From Leucobacter luti (GTDB lineage: Bacteria > Actinomycetota > Actinomycetes > Actinomycetales > Microbacteriaceae): a DNA stretch of 64,000 nucleotides. Positions within the stretch are counted from its first letter, which is position 1, and each line of letters begins with the position of its first letter. The notes beneath the pieces were generated by a model. The model worked only from the letters and a program-made list of their open reading frames with translations. It did no database searches and was not told the origin of the DNA. The position numbers and the translations under genes were made by a program. The stretch lies in the NCBI RefSeq assembly GCF_004217175.1, contig NZ_SHKI01000004.1, positions 124,001 to 188,000 on the forward strand, read 5' to 3'. This document shows positions 42,331 through 50,485 of the stretch, piece by piece.

Positions 42331-42501
42331 GACTCAAGCGTAGAGCACGGCCGGCAGCGAACCGGTCGGCCCGGTCGGTCCCGGCGCTGAGCCCGCCCCG
42401 CGCTACGCCGTGCACGAACACGAGCCAAAGTCCCAGCTACTCAGACACCCGCGCTCGATAGGCTTGTCATATCTTCAGTCGCCAGGAAAGGATCCCGACG
42501 C

Positions 42502-43344
42502 ATGAGCAACCCAGCTCTCAGCAAGAACCCAGCACTCAACGGCAAGACCCTCAGCGCTGACGAGCTGCGCCGCATCTACGATCAGCCCGCTGCGCAGACG
42601 CAGCGCCCGGGCGTCGATGAGCCTGCCGCTGACGCTGGCCTCGGTGGCGCGCAGCCGCCCGTCATCGCGCCGTCCGACAAGCCGATGACCTACGAGAACA
42701 CCATCTCGAAGACTGTCCTCCTCTTCGTGATCGTGCTCGCGACCGCGGCGGTCGGCTGGATGATGCCGGCGCTCGCGCTCCCCGCGGCGATCGTGGGCCT
42801 CGTGCTCGGCCTCGTCAACTCGTTCAAGAAGGAGCCGAGCGTTCCGCTCATCGTGCTCTACGCGGTGTTCCAGGGCGTGTTCCTCGGCGGCATCTCCGGT
42901 GTGTTCGAGGGCCAGTGGCCCGGCATCGTGTCGCAGGCCGTGATCGGCACGCTCTCGGTGTTCGGCGTCACGCTGCTGCTGTTCCGCAGCGGCAAGGTGC
43001 GCACCAGCCCGAAGATGACCAAGATCGTGCTCATCGCCATGGTCGGGTACATGGTCTTCTCGCTCATCAACCTCATCATGATGTGGACCGGCGCATCGAC
43101 CGACCCGTGGGGCATGCGCGGCGTCCAGGTGTTCGGCATCCCGCTGGGCCTCGGCATCGGCCTGCTCGCGGTGTTCCTCGCCGCGTACTCGCTCGTCATG
43201 GACTTCGAGCTGATCCAGAACGGCGTGCGCAATCGCGTTCCCGAGAAGTGGGCCTGGTCGGCGGCGTTCGGCCTCATGGTCACGCTGATCTGGCTCTACG
43301 TGGAGATCCTGCGCATCCTCGCGATTCTGCGCGGCAGCGACTAA
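42502..43344 (+). CDS. Bax inhibitor-1 / YccA-YbhL family membrane protein
   Basis: A 280-residue protein with a 60-residue cytoplasmic proline-rich N terminus followed by seven helices from about residue 70. The loops MTYENTISKTVLLF, VPLIVLYAVFQGVFLGGISGVFE and the charged C-terminal helix LYVEILRILAILRGSD are family features. Homologues are calcium-leak or stress-related proteins. The physiological role in actinobacteria is unclear. It is monocistronic, with a hairpin after the stop. Confidence 0.9.
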   Translation: MSNPALSKNPALNGKTLSADELRRIYDQPAAQTQRPGVDEPAADAGLGGAQPPVIAPSDKPMTYENTISKTVLLFVIVLATAAVGWMMPALALPAAIVGLVLGLVNSFKKEPSVPLIVLYAVFQGVFLGGISGVFEGQWPGIVSQAVIGTLSVFGVTLLLFRSGKVRTSPKMTKIVLIAMVGYMVFSLINLIMMWTGASTDPWGMRGVQVFGIPLGLGIGLLAVFLAAYSLVMDFELIQNGVRNRVPEKWAWSAAFGLMVTLIWLYVEILRILAILRGSD

Positions 43345-43369
43345 CCTCCGGTTCCGCGAACCGACACCG

Positions 43370-43407
43370 CACCGCGGGAGCCTGGCACATGCCGGGCCCC
43401 CGCGGTG
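43370..43407 (+). terminator. Terminator hairpin after the Bax-inhibitor-like gene
   Basis: An 18-bp stem with two mismatches (43370-43387 with 43390-43407) starts 26 bases after the stop, followed by TTGTCGTCT. Confidence 0.75.
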
Positions 43408-43483
43408 TTGTCGTCTGCGGGGAGTGATTCGGCAGCGGGACCGGGCACGGAGGGCCGGCTTCGGGCGGCTCGACCGGAGCGAG

Positions 43484-44842
43484 TCAGCCGCCGAGGTCCG
43501 CGCTGACGGCTGCGAACCCGTCAAGGAAACGCTCGGTGTCCGCGTCGTCAAACACGAGCGGGGGTCGGATCTTCAGAACGTTTTCGAACGTGCCGGATGC
43601 GCTCACCAGGATCCGCCGCTCGCGCAGGCCGGTGACGACCGCGAGCGCCGCGGCCGGATCCGGCGCCCCCGCCGCGTCGACGTACTCGACACCGAGGAAC
43701 AGCCCGGCACCGCGCACCTCGGCCACCCGGCCGTCACCCGCGGAGGATGCAATCTCGCGGAGCCCGGAGGCGAGCCGCTCCCCCGCGCGCTCGGCGTGGG
43801 CGAGGAGGCCGCGCTCCTCGATCTCGTCGAGCACCGCGTTGGCCGCGGCGACGCTCACCGGATTTCCGCCGAAGGTGTTGAAGTAGCGCACCTCGGCGCC
43901 GAAGCGGTCGAAGAGCTCCGGCGATCCGATCACGGCGGAGATGGGGATCCCGTTGCCCATCGGTTTGCCGAGCACCGCCAGATCCGGCAGGAGGCCGTGC
44001 CGTTCGAACCCCCACCACGATCCGGTGCGCCCAAACCCGGGCTGCACCTCATCGGCGATGTAGAGCCCGCCGGCGGCGCGAACCACCTCTGCGGCGCGGG
44101 CGAGAAACCCGAGCGGCGCGAGCCGCAGGCCGTCGCTCGAGAGCACCGAATCGACGATCATTCCAGCGAACGGGATCCCGCGCGCCGCAAAATCGGCGAT
44201 CGCCGCCTCGACCTGCTGCGCAAACGCTGCTCCGGCCGCGTCGCCGCCGGGCCCGCGCACGGAGTCGGGGGCGTCGACGAGCGCCACGGTCTCGGGGATC
44301 TCGTTGCCCGGGCCGAGGCTCGGGGAGATCGCCGCCGCCGCACTCGTGGTGCCGTGGTAGGCGTTGCGGGTGATGATGATGCCCTCGCCGCCCGTCACCC
44401 GGCGCGCGATGCGGAGCGCCAGGTCGACGGCTTCGCTGCCCGTGCAGGCGAAGACCGCCTGCGAGAGCGGGGCCGGAAACAGCGCGGTGAGCCGCTCCGC
44501 GTAGTCGATCACCCCGTCGGTGAGGTAGCGCGTGTGCGTGTTCAGCGTGCCCAGCTGCGCGGCCACGGCGGCCTGCACCCGCGGATTGCTGTGGCCCACC
44601 GCGGGCACGTTGTTGTAGGCGTCGAGGAAGTCGGCGCCGCTCGCGTCGAACAGGTGCGCGCCGGCCGCGCGGACCGCGTGCACCGGCTCACGGTAGAACA
44701 GGCGGTAGGGCCGCCCGAGCACGCGCTCCCGGCGGGCGATGAGCTCGCGGTCGGCCGCGCCGAGCCCGGTCGCGGCCGCGCCGTCGTAGGCGTTGACCAT
44801 GATCGAACGGCGCTTCTCAGCCGATCCTGCGTCCTGCGTCAT
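43484..44842 (-). CDS. Class III aminotransferase-fold enzyme, phospho-lyase-like
   Basis: A 452-residue PLP enzyme. The N-terminal half, especially the segment with AYNNVPAVGHSNPRV, then LNTHTRYLTDGVIDYAERL and ACTGSEAVDLALRIAR, closely parallels as I recall the animal AGXT2L1/AGXT2L2 enzymes, which are phospho-lyases for phosphoethanolamine and phosphohydroxylysine rather than transaminases. ADEVQPGFGRTGSWWGFERHG and VLGKPMGNGIPISAV with the PLP Lys follow. The ATG at 44842 has GAGGGAG upstream. It is divergent from a kinase of the hydroxylysine-kinase fold, which supports a phosphorylate-then-eliminate route. Ordinary transamination cannot be excluded. Confidence 0.85.
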   Translation of the reverse strand: MTQDAGSAEKRRSIMVNAYDGAAATGLGAADRELIARRERVLGRPYRLFYREPVHAVRAAGAHLFDASGADFLDAYNNVPAVGHSNPRVQAAVAAQLGTLNTHTRYLTDGVIDYAERLTALFPAPLSQAVFACTGSEAVDLALRIARRVTGGEGIIITRNAYHGTTSAAAAISPSLGPGNEIPETVALVDAPDSVRGPGGDAAGAAFAQQVEAAIADFAARGIPFAGMIVDSVLSSDGLRLAPLGFLARAAEVVRAAGGLYIADEVQPGFGRTGSWWGFERHGLLPDLAVLGKPMGNGIPISAVIGSPELFDRFGAEVRYFNTFGGNPVSVAAANAVLDEIEERGLLAHAERAGERLASGLREIASSAGDGRVAEVRGAGLFLGVEYVDAAGAPDPAAALAVVTGLRERRILVSASGTFENVLKIRPPLVFDDADTERFLDGFAAVSADLGG

Positions 44843-44879
44843 CGACGATCTCCCTCGAACCGATCACCCTTGGCAAACT

Positions 44880-44933
44880 TTGATCACCAATATAGGATAG
44901 TTTTACGGAAAAGTCCCGTGATTGGTCACCAAT
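44880..44933. promoter_or_regulatory. Repeated palindromic operator sites between the phospho-lyase-like and kinase genes
   Basis: TTGATCACCAA (44880-44890) and ATTGGTCACCAAT (44921-44933, a near-perfect palindrome) lie 41 bases apart in an AT-rich divergent promoter region. A weaker CGATCACCCTT lies at 44861-44871. The form TTGGTnACCAA is typical of GntR/FadR operators, and a GntR gene is in the adjacent operon. Confidence 0.7.
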
Positions 44934-44968
44934 GTTGGCGCCCGGCGCCCCACCCCGTCGGAGGCGAC

Positions 44969-45985
44969 ATGCACACGCTCACCCTTGATCCACGCGAGGC
45001 CGGGCGGATCCTCGCCGACACCCACGGCCTCAAGGCCACCGCACCGCTCGTGCCGCTCGGAAGCGAGCTCGCGAGCACGTTCCGGGCCACCGTCGGCGCG
45101 CGCGAGGTCGCGGTAAAGATGCAGGCGTCCTCCCCCAAGGAGCTCGCGGTGCAGCGCTGGCGCGCGGCGGTCGCCTCGCGCCTCAGCGCGCAGGGCCATC
45201 CGGTACCGTCGACCCTCCCGGCACGCGACGGCACGATCGTCGCCACCGCGACCCACCAGGGCCGCGACGTCGCCGTCACGGTAACCGAGTGGATCCCGGC
45301 GGCCCCCTACGGCGAGCTCGGCGACGCGCTCGACGCGGTCGCGTTCGGGCGCACCCTCGGGGCCACGGCAGCCAAGCTCCAGGCCACGCTCGTCGGCGCC
45401 CCGCGCCCACCCAAGCCGATCCAGCACACCTGGGCGGCGCACACCATGGCCGAGACCATCGCCGAGCACCTCCCCCGCGTCACCGATCCGGAGGTGCGCG
45501 ACATCGCTGAGCGGGCCCGCAGCATCATCGCGGAGACGGTTGCCCCCGTCGCCGCCGAACTCCCCCGGGTGCTCGTGCACCAGGATCTCCACGACTCGAA
45601 CGTGCTCGCGACCCCGGCCGGCGAGATCGCTGCAATCATCGACTTCGACGACATGCTCGTCGGCTGGCGCGTCGCCGAGCCCGCCATCGCCGCCGCGTAC
45701 CTCGCGCGGCACAGCACCGACCCCGCGGCGGCCGTCGCCGCCGTCGCCGCCGGGTGGGAGTCCGTCCTGCCGTTCACCGAGGCGGAGCGCGCGGCGTACC
45801 CCGCGCTGGTCGTCGGGCGGCTAGCGCTCAACGCCACGGTCTGGCACGTGCGCGCGACCGGCGATCGCGCGGACTACGCGCGGCTTCGCGGGACGGGGAC
45901 CCTGGCGACGTGCGCCGCGCTGCTCGCTGGCGCCTCCTCCGGAACGCTCGCGACAGACGGGCAGGCCGAGGCGGCGGGGGCGTGA
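44969..45985 (+). CDS. Phosphotransferase, aminoglycoside-phosphotransferase (APH) fold
   Basis: A 338-residue small-molecule kinase. The nucleotide-binding part includes EVAVKMQASSPKELAVQRWRAAVASRL and a hinge at VTVTEWIP. The catalytic loop is VLVHQDLHDSNVLATP (HxDxxxxN) and the metal Asp is in AAIIDFDDMLVGWRVAEPA. APH-fold kinases include hydroxylysine kinase, homoserine kinase II, choline kinase and antibiotic kinases. Divergence from a phospho-lyase-like enzyme points to a hydroxylated amine or amino acid, not an antibiotic. I chose the ATG at 44969 behind GGAGG. The stop overlaps the GntR gene as GTGA. Confidence 0.85.
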   Translation: MHTLTLDPREAGRILADTHGLKATAPLVPLGSELASTFRATVGAREVAVKMQASSPKELAVQRWRAAVASRLSAQGHPVPSTLPARDGTIVATATHQGRDVAVTVTEWIPAAPYGELGDALDAVAFGRTLGATAAKLQATLVGAPRPPKPIQHTWAAHTMAETIAEHLPRVTDPEVRDIAERARSIIAETVAPVAAELPRVLVHQDLHDSNVLATPAGEIAAIIDFDDMLVGWRVAEPAIAAAYLARHSTDPAAAVAAVAAGWESVLPFTEAERAAYPALVVGRLALNATVWHVRATGDRADYARLRGTGTLATCAALLAGASSGTLATDGQAEAAGA

Positions 45986-46629
45986 GCTCACCCGAGGCGG
46001 TCGCCGCCGCGCTCCGGGAGCGGATCCTCGCGCTCACGCTCGCGGCCGGCGCCCCGCTGCGCGAGGTTGCCGTTGCCGCGGAGTTCACGTGCTCGCGCCG
46101 CACCGCGCGCGAGGGGCTGCAGCTCCTCGCGCGCGAGGGCCTCGTGACCCACGCCCGCAACCGCGGCGCCGCCGTGCGCCGCTTCACCCAGCAGGACATC
46201 CGCGATCTGTACCGCGTGCGCCGCACGCTCGAGGGGCAGGGCGCCGCGGCGTGCGTCGCGGCCTCGCCGGAGCAGCTGCGCGAAGTCGGCCGGGCGTACG
46301 ATCGCCTCGCGGACTCCGCGCGGGCGGGCCAGGACAGCGTGGAGCACGCGCTCGCGGACCTCCGCTTCCACGCGGCCGTGATCGCCCTCATCGGGAGCGA
46401 GCGGCTGGACAGCTTCTTCGAGCAGATCGCCGTCGAAATGACCTACGCGATCCGCCTCATCCAGCACGACGAGGTGGCCGCGCGCGTCTCGGATGAGGAA
46501 GTGCTCCTCGACCACGCGCGGATCCGGGACGCCGTGCTCGCGCGCGATCCGCTCGCGGCGCAGCGCGCGGTGCTCGAGCACATCGAGGAGAACGAGCCGC
46601 GCCTACTGGCCCTGGTCGGGGCGGAGTAA
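45982..46629 (+). CDS. GntR family (FCD) transcriptional regulator
   Basis: A 215-residue regulator: winged helix at residues about 5-68 (ALRERILALTLAAGAPLREVAVAAEFTCSRRTAREGLQLLAREGLV), then an FCD domain with DLYRVRRTLEG, ADLRFHAAVIALIGSERL and DHARIRDAVLARDPLAAQRAVLEHI. The helix-turn-helix is compact and begins almost at the start. The GTG at 45982 overlaps the kinase stop, so kinase and regulator are co-translated. The palindromes at 44880-44933 are its likely targets. Confidence 0.9.
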   Translation: MSSPEAVAAALRERILALTLAAGAPLREVAVAAEFTCSRRTAREGLQLLAREGLVTHARNRGAAVRRFTQQDIRDLYRVRRTLEGQGAAACVAASPEQLREVGRAYDRLADSARAGQDSVEHALADLRFHAAVIALIGSERLDSFFEQIAVEMTYAIRLIQHDEVAARVSDEEVLLDHARIRDAVLARDPLAAQRAVLEHIEENEPRLLALVGAE

Positions 46630-46682
46630 GCGCGCCGGTGGGCCGCCCAGAGACGCCGGGGCCAGTGTGCCAGAATAGCGAC

Positions 46683-47222
46683 GTGCTAGGCGAACGAATC
46701 CGCAACCGACGGCAGGAGCTCGGTCTGACCGCGCAGCAACTGGCGAAGGCCGCGGAGTTGTCGCCGGCGCAGGTGAGCCAGATCGAACGGGGCAACAGCG
46801 ATCCGAGCCTGGAGGCGCTGCGCCGCATCGCCCGCGCGCTCGCTACGCCGCTCTTTGACCTCTTCTCCGAGCGCTCCGAGCAGCCAGTGCGCGTGATCCG
46901 CGAGGCAGATCGAATGATCATCAGGTCACCGCACGGCGGGCTCTCGTACTCGCGGGTCTCTCCCGGCAGCGGTCAGCTCGAGGTGCTCGCCGGGGAGCTC
47001 GAACCCGGCGCGGCGTCGAGCGACGCACTGTGGTCGCACCCGCCAAGCGAGGAGTGCGTACTCGTGTCGGTGGGCACACTCACCCTCGAGGTCGACGGGG
47101 ACGCGATCGAGCTGCGAGCGGGAGACAGCGCATACTTTGAGTCAGCACACCCGCACCGCTTCGTGAATCACACCGACGCCACCGTCTCGTTCACCATTTC
47201 GGTCACACCGCCCAGCTACTGA
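46683..47222 (+). CDS. XRE-family regulator with C-terminal cupin domain
   Basis: About 179 residues. The N terminus is a helix-turn-helix (LGERIRNRRQELGLTAQQLAKAAELSPAQVSQIERGNSDPSLEALRRIARAL). Residues about 95-175 are a cupin barrel (EECVLVSVGTLTLEVDGDAIELRAGDSAYFESAHPHRFVNHTDATVSF). Such XRE-cupin proteins, including PuuR, control amine and amino-acid catabolism. I use the GTG at 46683; AGAATA ends 7 bases before it with no ribosome-binding site, suggesting a leaderless transcript. A start at 46638 is the alternative. Likely targets are the antiporter-PLP enzyme operon downstream. Confidence 0.88.
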   Translation: MLGERIRNRRQELGLTAQQLAKAAELSPAQVSQIERGNSDPSLEALRRIARALATPLFDLFSERSEQPVRVIREADRMIIRSPHGGLSYSRVSPGSGQLEVLAGELEPGAASSDALWSHPPSEECVLVSVGTLTLEVDGDAIELRAGDSAYFESAHPHRFVNHTDATVSFTISVTPPSY

Positions 47223-47292
47223 CCCGCAGCTGCCGGCACGGCGCCGATAGCGAGTTCGCCGAGGGGCACAACACCCACTTTATTTATTTCTA

Positions 47293-47320
47293 TTGAAGTT
47301 TGCTTTTATCTGAGTAAACT
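47293..47320 (+). promoter_or_regulatory. Candidate promoter of the NhaC-PLP enzyme operon
   Basis: TTGAAG (47293-47298) and TAAACT (47315-47320), 16 bases apart, form a good -35/-10 pair in an unusually AT-rich spacer. An imperfect inverted repeat (AGTTTGC and GTAAACT) spans the spacer and could be an operator for the XRE-cupin regulator encoded just upstream. Confidence 0.55.
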
Positions 47321-47393
47321 CGGACTCGCGCCCGCTGGTGGGCGCACCCGCCGCATCCGCCGGCGTCCGCCGCACTCAGATCAAAGGTGACCT

Positions 47394-48974
47394 ATGAGCC
47401 AGGACCGGGCACACTCGCCCCTCACGTTTCGGATAGGCCTGATCGGCGCGTTTATCGCCCCGATCATCTTCGTGGTATCCACCATTCTTTTCTTCGTGGT
47501 CTTCCGGGCCTTCGACATGAACGCGCTCACCACCGCCGCCCTCGTCGGCCTGTTCGTCGCCGCACCGTTCGCGCGCGGCTACGACTCGTTCTGGGCAGCC
47601 GCGGTGCGGGGCGTGTCATCTCCGACGTCGATCACACTGATCCTGCTCCTGTTCTCGATCGGACTCACGTCGTCGCTCATCAAGTCGACCGGCATTTCGG
47701 AGGGGTTCATCTGGCTGTCGCTCTCCCTCGGCGTGCACGGCGGCCTCTTCATCGCGATTACCTTCGCCGCGGTGTGCGCGATCGCGATGGCGACCGCCTC
47801 CTCGCTCGGCACAATGTTCACCGCGTTCCCGATCTTCTACCCGGCAGGCTTCGTGCTCGGCGCGGATCCGGTGCTCCTCGCGGGAGCGATCCTCTCGGGC
47901 GCGCTCTTCGGTGACAACCTCGCACCGATCTCGGATTCGACGGTCATCTCCTCCACCACGCAGCGCTACCGCACCCGCGCCGGCACCGCCGAGGTGCCCG
48001 GCGTCGTGGGCAGCCGGCTGCGCTACTCACTCACCGCCGCCGCGATCGCGTTCTGCCTGTTCCTCGGCGTCGGCACGATGGTGTCTCCCGGCAGCAGCGC
48101 CGTCGCAGCGGTCTCGCCGGAGCAGTTCTCGGCGCAGGGCCTCTGGATGCTCGTGGCGGTCGTGATCCTGCTCGCCACCGCGATCGTGACCCGCAATATC
48201 TTCAAGGCCGTCACCGCGGGACTGATCTCCGGCATCGTCGTCGGTCTGCTCAGCGGCGTGCTCACCCCGGCCGGCATCATTGGCGTTGAGGACGATGCGA
48301 TCACGGGCTTCCTCGTCGGCGGGGTCACCAACATCCTGCCGATCATCGGGCTGAACGTCGGGATCTTCGCAATGCTCGGTGTGCTCGAGAGCGCTGGCGT
48401 GCTCGACCGCCTGGTGACCCGCGTCGTGTCGAGCGGCTGGGTCACCACGCCCCGGCGTGCGGAAGTCGCGATTGGCGCCGGTATCCTCGCCACCACCACC
48501 CTCTTCGCCGGCGTCAACGGGCCGTCGATGCTCGTCTTCGGACCGATCGCCGATCGCATTGGCGCGCAGGTCGGCCTCCACCCATATCGCCGCGCGAACG
48601 TCATGGACTGCTTCGCCCTCGGGCTCGGTAGCGTCGTCCCCGTCGTGAGCTCGTTCCTGTTTATCGCGAGCCTCCTCACCGCCGACCAGGGACCGGCCCC
48701 GGCGCTCGACCCGATGTCGATATTCACTGGCGCGTTCTACCCGCTCGTACTCACCTGCGTCATCGCCGTCGCGGTGATCACCGGATGGGGCCGGCGCTAC
48801 GAGGGCGTCGGCGGGGCACTCGAAAAGGATCAGTCCCGCGCGGTCATTGTTGCCGAGGACGCATCCGGAGCTGATCCCGACGAGGTGGCCCCGGAGGGCG
48901 CCCACCCGAGTCAAGCGCCGAGCGCCGCACACACCCCCGAAGCTCCCGCCCCCACCTCCGCACACACCCACTAG
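47394..48974 (+). CDS. NhaC-family Na+/H+ antiporter-like transporter
   Basis: A 526-residue membrane protein with 11-13 predicted helices and a hydrophilic, proline- and alanine-rich 60-residue C-terminal tail. ALFGDNLAPISDSTVISSTTQ and FNFG-like FAGVNGPSMLVFGPIAD are characteristic of NhaC and related organic-acid exchangers. Members exchange Na+ for H+ or, in arginine/ornithine- and malate/lactate-type relatives, move organic solutes. The following gene starts 9 bases after the stop, so the two are an operon, which favours a solute transporter for an amino acid substrate. Confidence 0.85.
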   Translation: MSQDRAHSPLTFRIGLIGAFIAPIIFVVSTILFFVVFRAFDMNALTTAALVGLFVAAPFARGYDSFWAAAVRGVSSPTSITLILLLFSIGLTSSLIKSTGISEGFIWLSLSLGVHGGLFIAITFAAVCAIAMATASSLGTMFTAFPIFYPAGFVLGADPVLLAGAILSGALFGDNLAPISDSTVISSTTQRYRTRAGTAEVPGVVGSRLRYSLTAAAIAFCLFLGVGTMVSPGSSAVAAVSPEQFSAQGLWMLVAVVILLATAIVTRNIFKAVTAGLISGIVVGLLSGVLTPAGIIGVEDDAITGFLVGGVTNILPIIGLNVGIFAMLGVLESAGVLDRLVTRVVSSGWVTTPRRAEVAIGAGILATTTLFAGVNGPSMLVFGPIADRIGAQVGLHPYRRANVMDCFALGLGSVVPVVSSFLFIASLLTADQGPAPALDPMSIFTGAFYPLVLTCVIAVAVITGWGRRYEGVGGALEKDQSRAVIVAEDASGADPDEVAPEGAHPSQAPSAAHTPEAPAPTSAHTH

Positions 48975-48983
48975 GACATCACC

Positions 48984-50138
48984 ATGCACACCACCGCAGC
49001 ACCGCTTTCCCCGGCCCAGTTCCGTGGCCTGTTCCCCGCCCTCGACAGCGCTCCCCACTTCGCGAGCTGCAGCCAGGGCGCGCTCTCCGACCACCTCGCG
49101 CACACCATGCAGCGCATGACCGCAAGCCTCATCGACGCGCAGGCCCCCTGGGGCGAATGGGTGGGCAAGGTTGAGGAGTACCGCACACTCTCGGGGCGCA
49201 TGCTCGATGTCGATAGTGAAAACGTCGCCGTGCTCTCCTGCGCCTCCGAGGCAGCGTTCCAGGTCGTGTCCTCGCTCGACTGGAGCGGCGCGCGCCGCCG
49301 CCTCGTCACGTCCGACCTCGAGTTCCCGTCGGTCGGCAACGTGTGGCGGGCGCAGCACGACACGATCGAGGTCGTGAACGTGCCCGGCATCGAGGCCGCC
49401 CTGCACGCCGACAGCTGGATCAAACTCATTGACGAGCGCACCAAGCTCGTCTCGATCCCGCTCGTGAGCTACATCAACGGCACACGGCCAGAGATCGAGC
49501 GCGTGATCGCACACGCGCACTCGGTGGGGGCGCTCGTGTTCGTCGACGCCTACCAGGGCGCTGGCGTGGTGCCGTTCTCGGCGACGGAGCTCGGCTGCGA
49601 CTTCCTCGTCACCGGCAACCTCAAGTACCTCCTCGGCCTGCCCGGTATCGCGATGCTCTACGTGCGCGACTGCGTGAACGTAGAACGCGCGGCGGCGCTC
49701 ACCGGCTGGTTCGGGCGGGTCAATCCGTTCGCATTCGATGCCGCGGGCGTTGACTACCCCGAGAATGCGCGCCGCTTCGAAATGGGCACCCACCCGATTC
49801 CGTCCGCGTACGCCGGGGTCGCCGGGCTTGAGACCGTCGCGAAGATCGATCTGACGCAGGCCTGGGGCCACATCGAGGCCCTGCGCGATCGGCTCGCAGC
49901 CGAGCTCACCGCGCAGGGGCACGTGCTCGATTTCCCGGCCGACGCCGCGCACCGCGGGCCGGAGGTCGCCATCGTTGCCGCGGATCCCGACGCGCTCGCC
50001 GTGCGGCTTGCCGAGCACCGAATCGGTACGTCCCCGCGCGGCGAACGCCTCCGGCTCTCGTTCCACGCGTACTCAAACGACCGGGACGTCGATGCGCTAG
50101 TGCGCGCGCTCGCGGAGTTGGGCGGCGGCGCGGCCTAG
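48984..50138 (+). CDS. Class V aminotransferase-fold PLP enzyme
   Basis: A 384-residue PLP enzyme. Order: HFASCSQGALSDHL at the N terminus, SCASEAAFQVVSSLDW (cofactor phosphate region), VSIPLVSYINGTRPEIERVIAHAHSVGALVFVDAYQGAGVVPF with the cofactor Asp, and the Schiff-base Lys in FLVTGNLKYLLGLPG. It resembles kynureninase- and cysteine-desulfurase-like members of the class, but the motif set does not single out one reaction. It is co-transcribed with the NhaC-like transporter and may act on the transported amino compound. Confidence 0.85.
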   Translation: MHTTAAPLSPAQFRGLFPALDSAPHFASCSQGALSDHLAHTMQRMTASLIDAQAPWGEWVGKVEEYRTLSGRMLDVDSENVAVLSCASEAAFQVVSSLDWSGARRRLVTSDLEFPSVGNVWRAQHDTIEVVNVPGIEAALHADSWIKLIDERTKLVSIPLVSYINGTRPEIERVIAHAHSVGALVFVDAYQGAGVVPFSATELGCDFLVTGNLKYLLGLPGIAMLYVRDCVNVERAAALTGWFGRVNPFAFDAAGVDYPENARRFEMGTHPIPSAYAGVAGLETVAKIDLTQAWGHIEALRDRLAAELTAQGHVLDFPADAAHRGPEVAIVAADPDALAVRLAEHRIGTSPRGERLRLSFHAYSNDRDVDALVRALAELGGGAA

Positions 50139-50280
50139 GCCGGGCCGCCCGCACGGCGCCGGCCGCCCGGTCCCCCTGCGCCCGCGGGCCCGGCCGGCGC
50201 GCCCGCCCGGCGCGCCCGCCCGACGCCAGCCACCCTGTCCCCGGGCTCGCGCCCGCCCAGGCCGCCCACCCGGCGCCCGC

Positions 50281-50377
50281 CCGCAGATCCGACCCGAAAC
50301 CCCACATCCGACCCGCTCCGCCGCCCCAAACCCGGCGAGTTACGGGTCGGATCTGGGCGTAAGGGTCGGATCTGCGG
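50281..50377. repeat. Nested inverted repeats with four ATCCGACCC words
   Basis: This 347-base spacer (50139-50485) has no gene. An outer perfect 15-bp inverted repeat (50281-50295 with 50363-50377) encloses an inner 10-bp repeat (50306-50315 with 50343-50352). All four arms contain ATCCGACCC or its complement. The flanks are extreme GC with G-rich runs (50395-50430) on one side and C-rich on the other. It resembles a REP/BIME-like intergenic element. Confidence 0.8.
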
Positions 50378-50446
50378 AGGCCGGCGTGGGCGGGCGGAGG
50401 CGGGGGGCGGGGGCGGGCGGGCGGGAGCGGCGAAGCCGGAAACAGA

Positions 50447-50476
50447 AAACGGGCCGGCGCACGCGCCGACCCGTTT
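50447..50476 (-). terminator. Rho-independent terminator after guaA
   Basis: A 14-bp stem (50447-50460 with 50463-50476) that pairs fully on the minus-strand RNA with one G-U, followed by UCUGUUU. It starts 10 bases after the guaA stop. Confidence 0.85.
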
Positions 50477-50485
50477 CCTATTCGC

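Noticed and set aside
43424..44968. A long upstream extension of the APH-fold kinase frame
   Set aside because: It runs antisense through the class III PLP enzyme gene. A strong GGAGG site and ATG at 44969 begin the real kinase domain.
44969..45985. The kinase as an aminoglycoside resistance gene
   Set aside because: The APH fold is shared by many metabolic kinases, and its divergence from a phospho-lyase-like enzyme and co-translation with a GntR regulator favour metabolism.
50139..50485. A CRISPR-like array from the repeated ATCCGACCC words
   Set aside because: The copies are inverted, irregularly spaced and only nine bases long, with no cas genes nearby. They fit a palindromic intergenic element.
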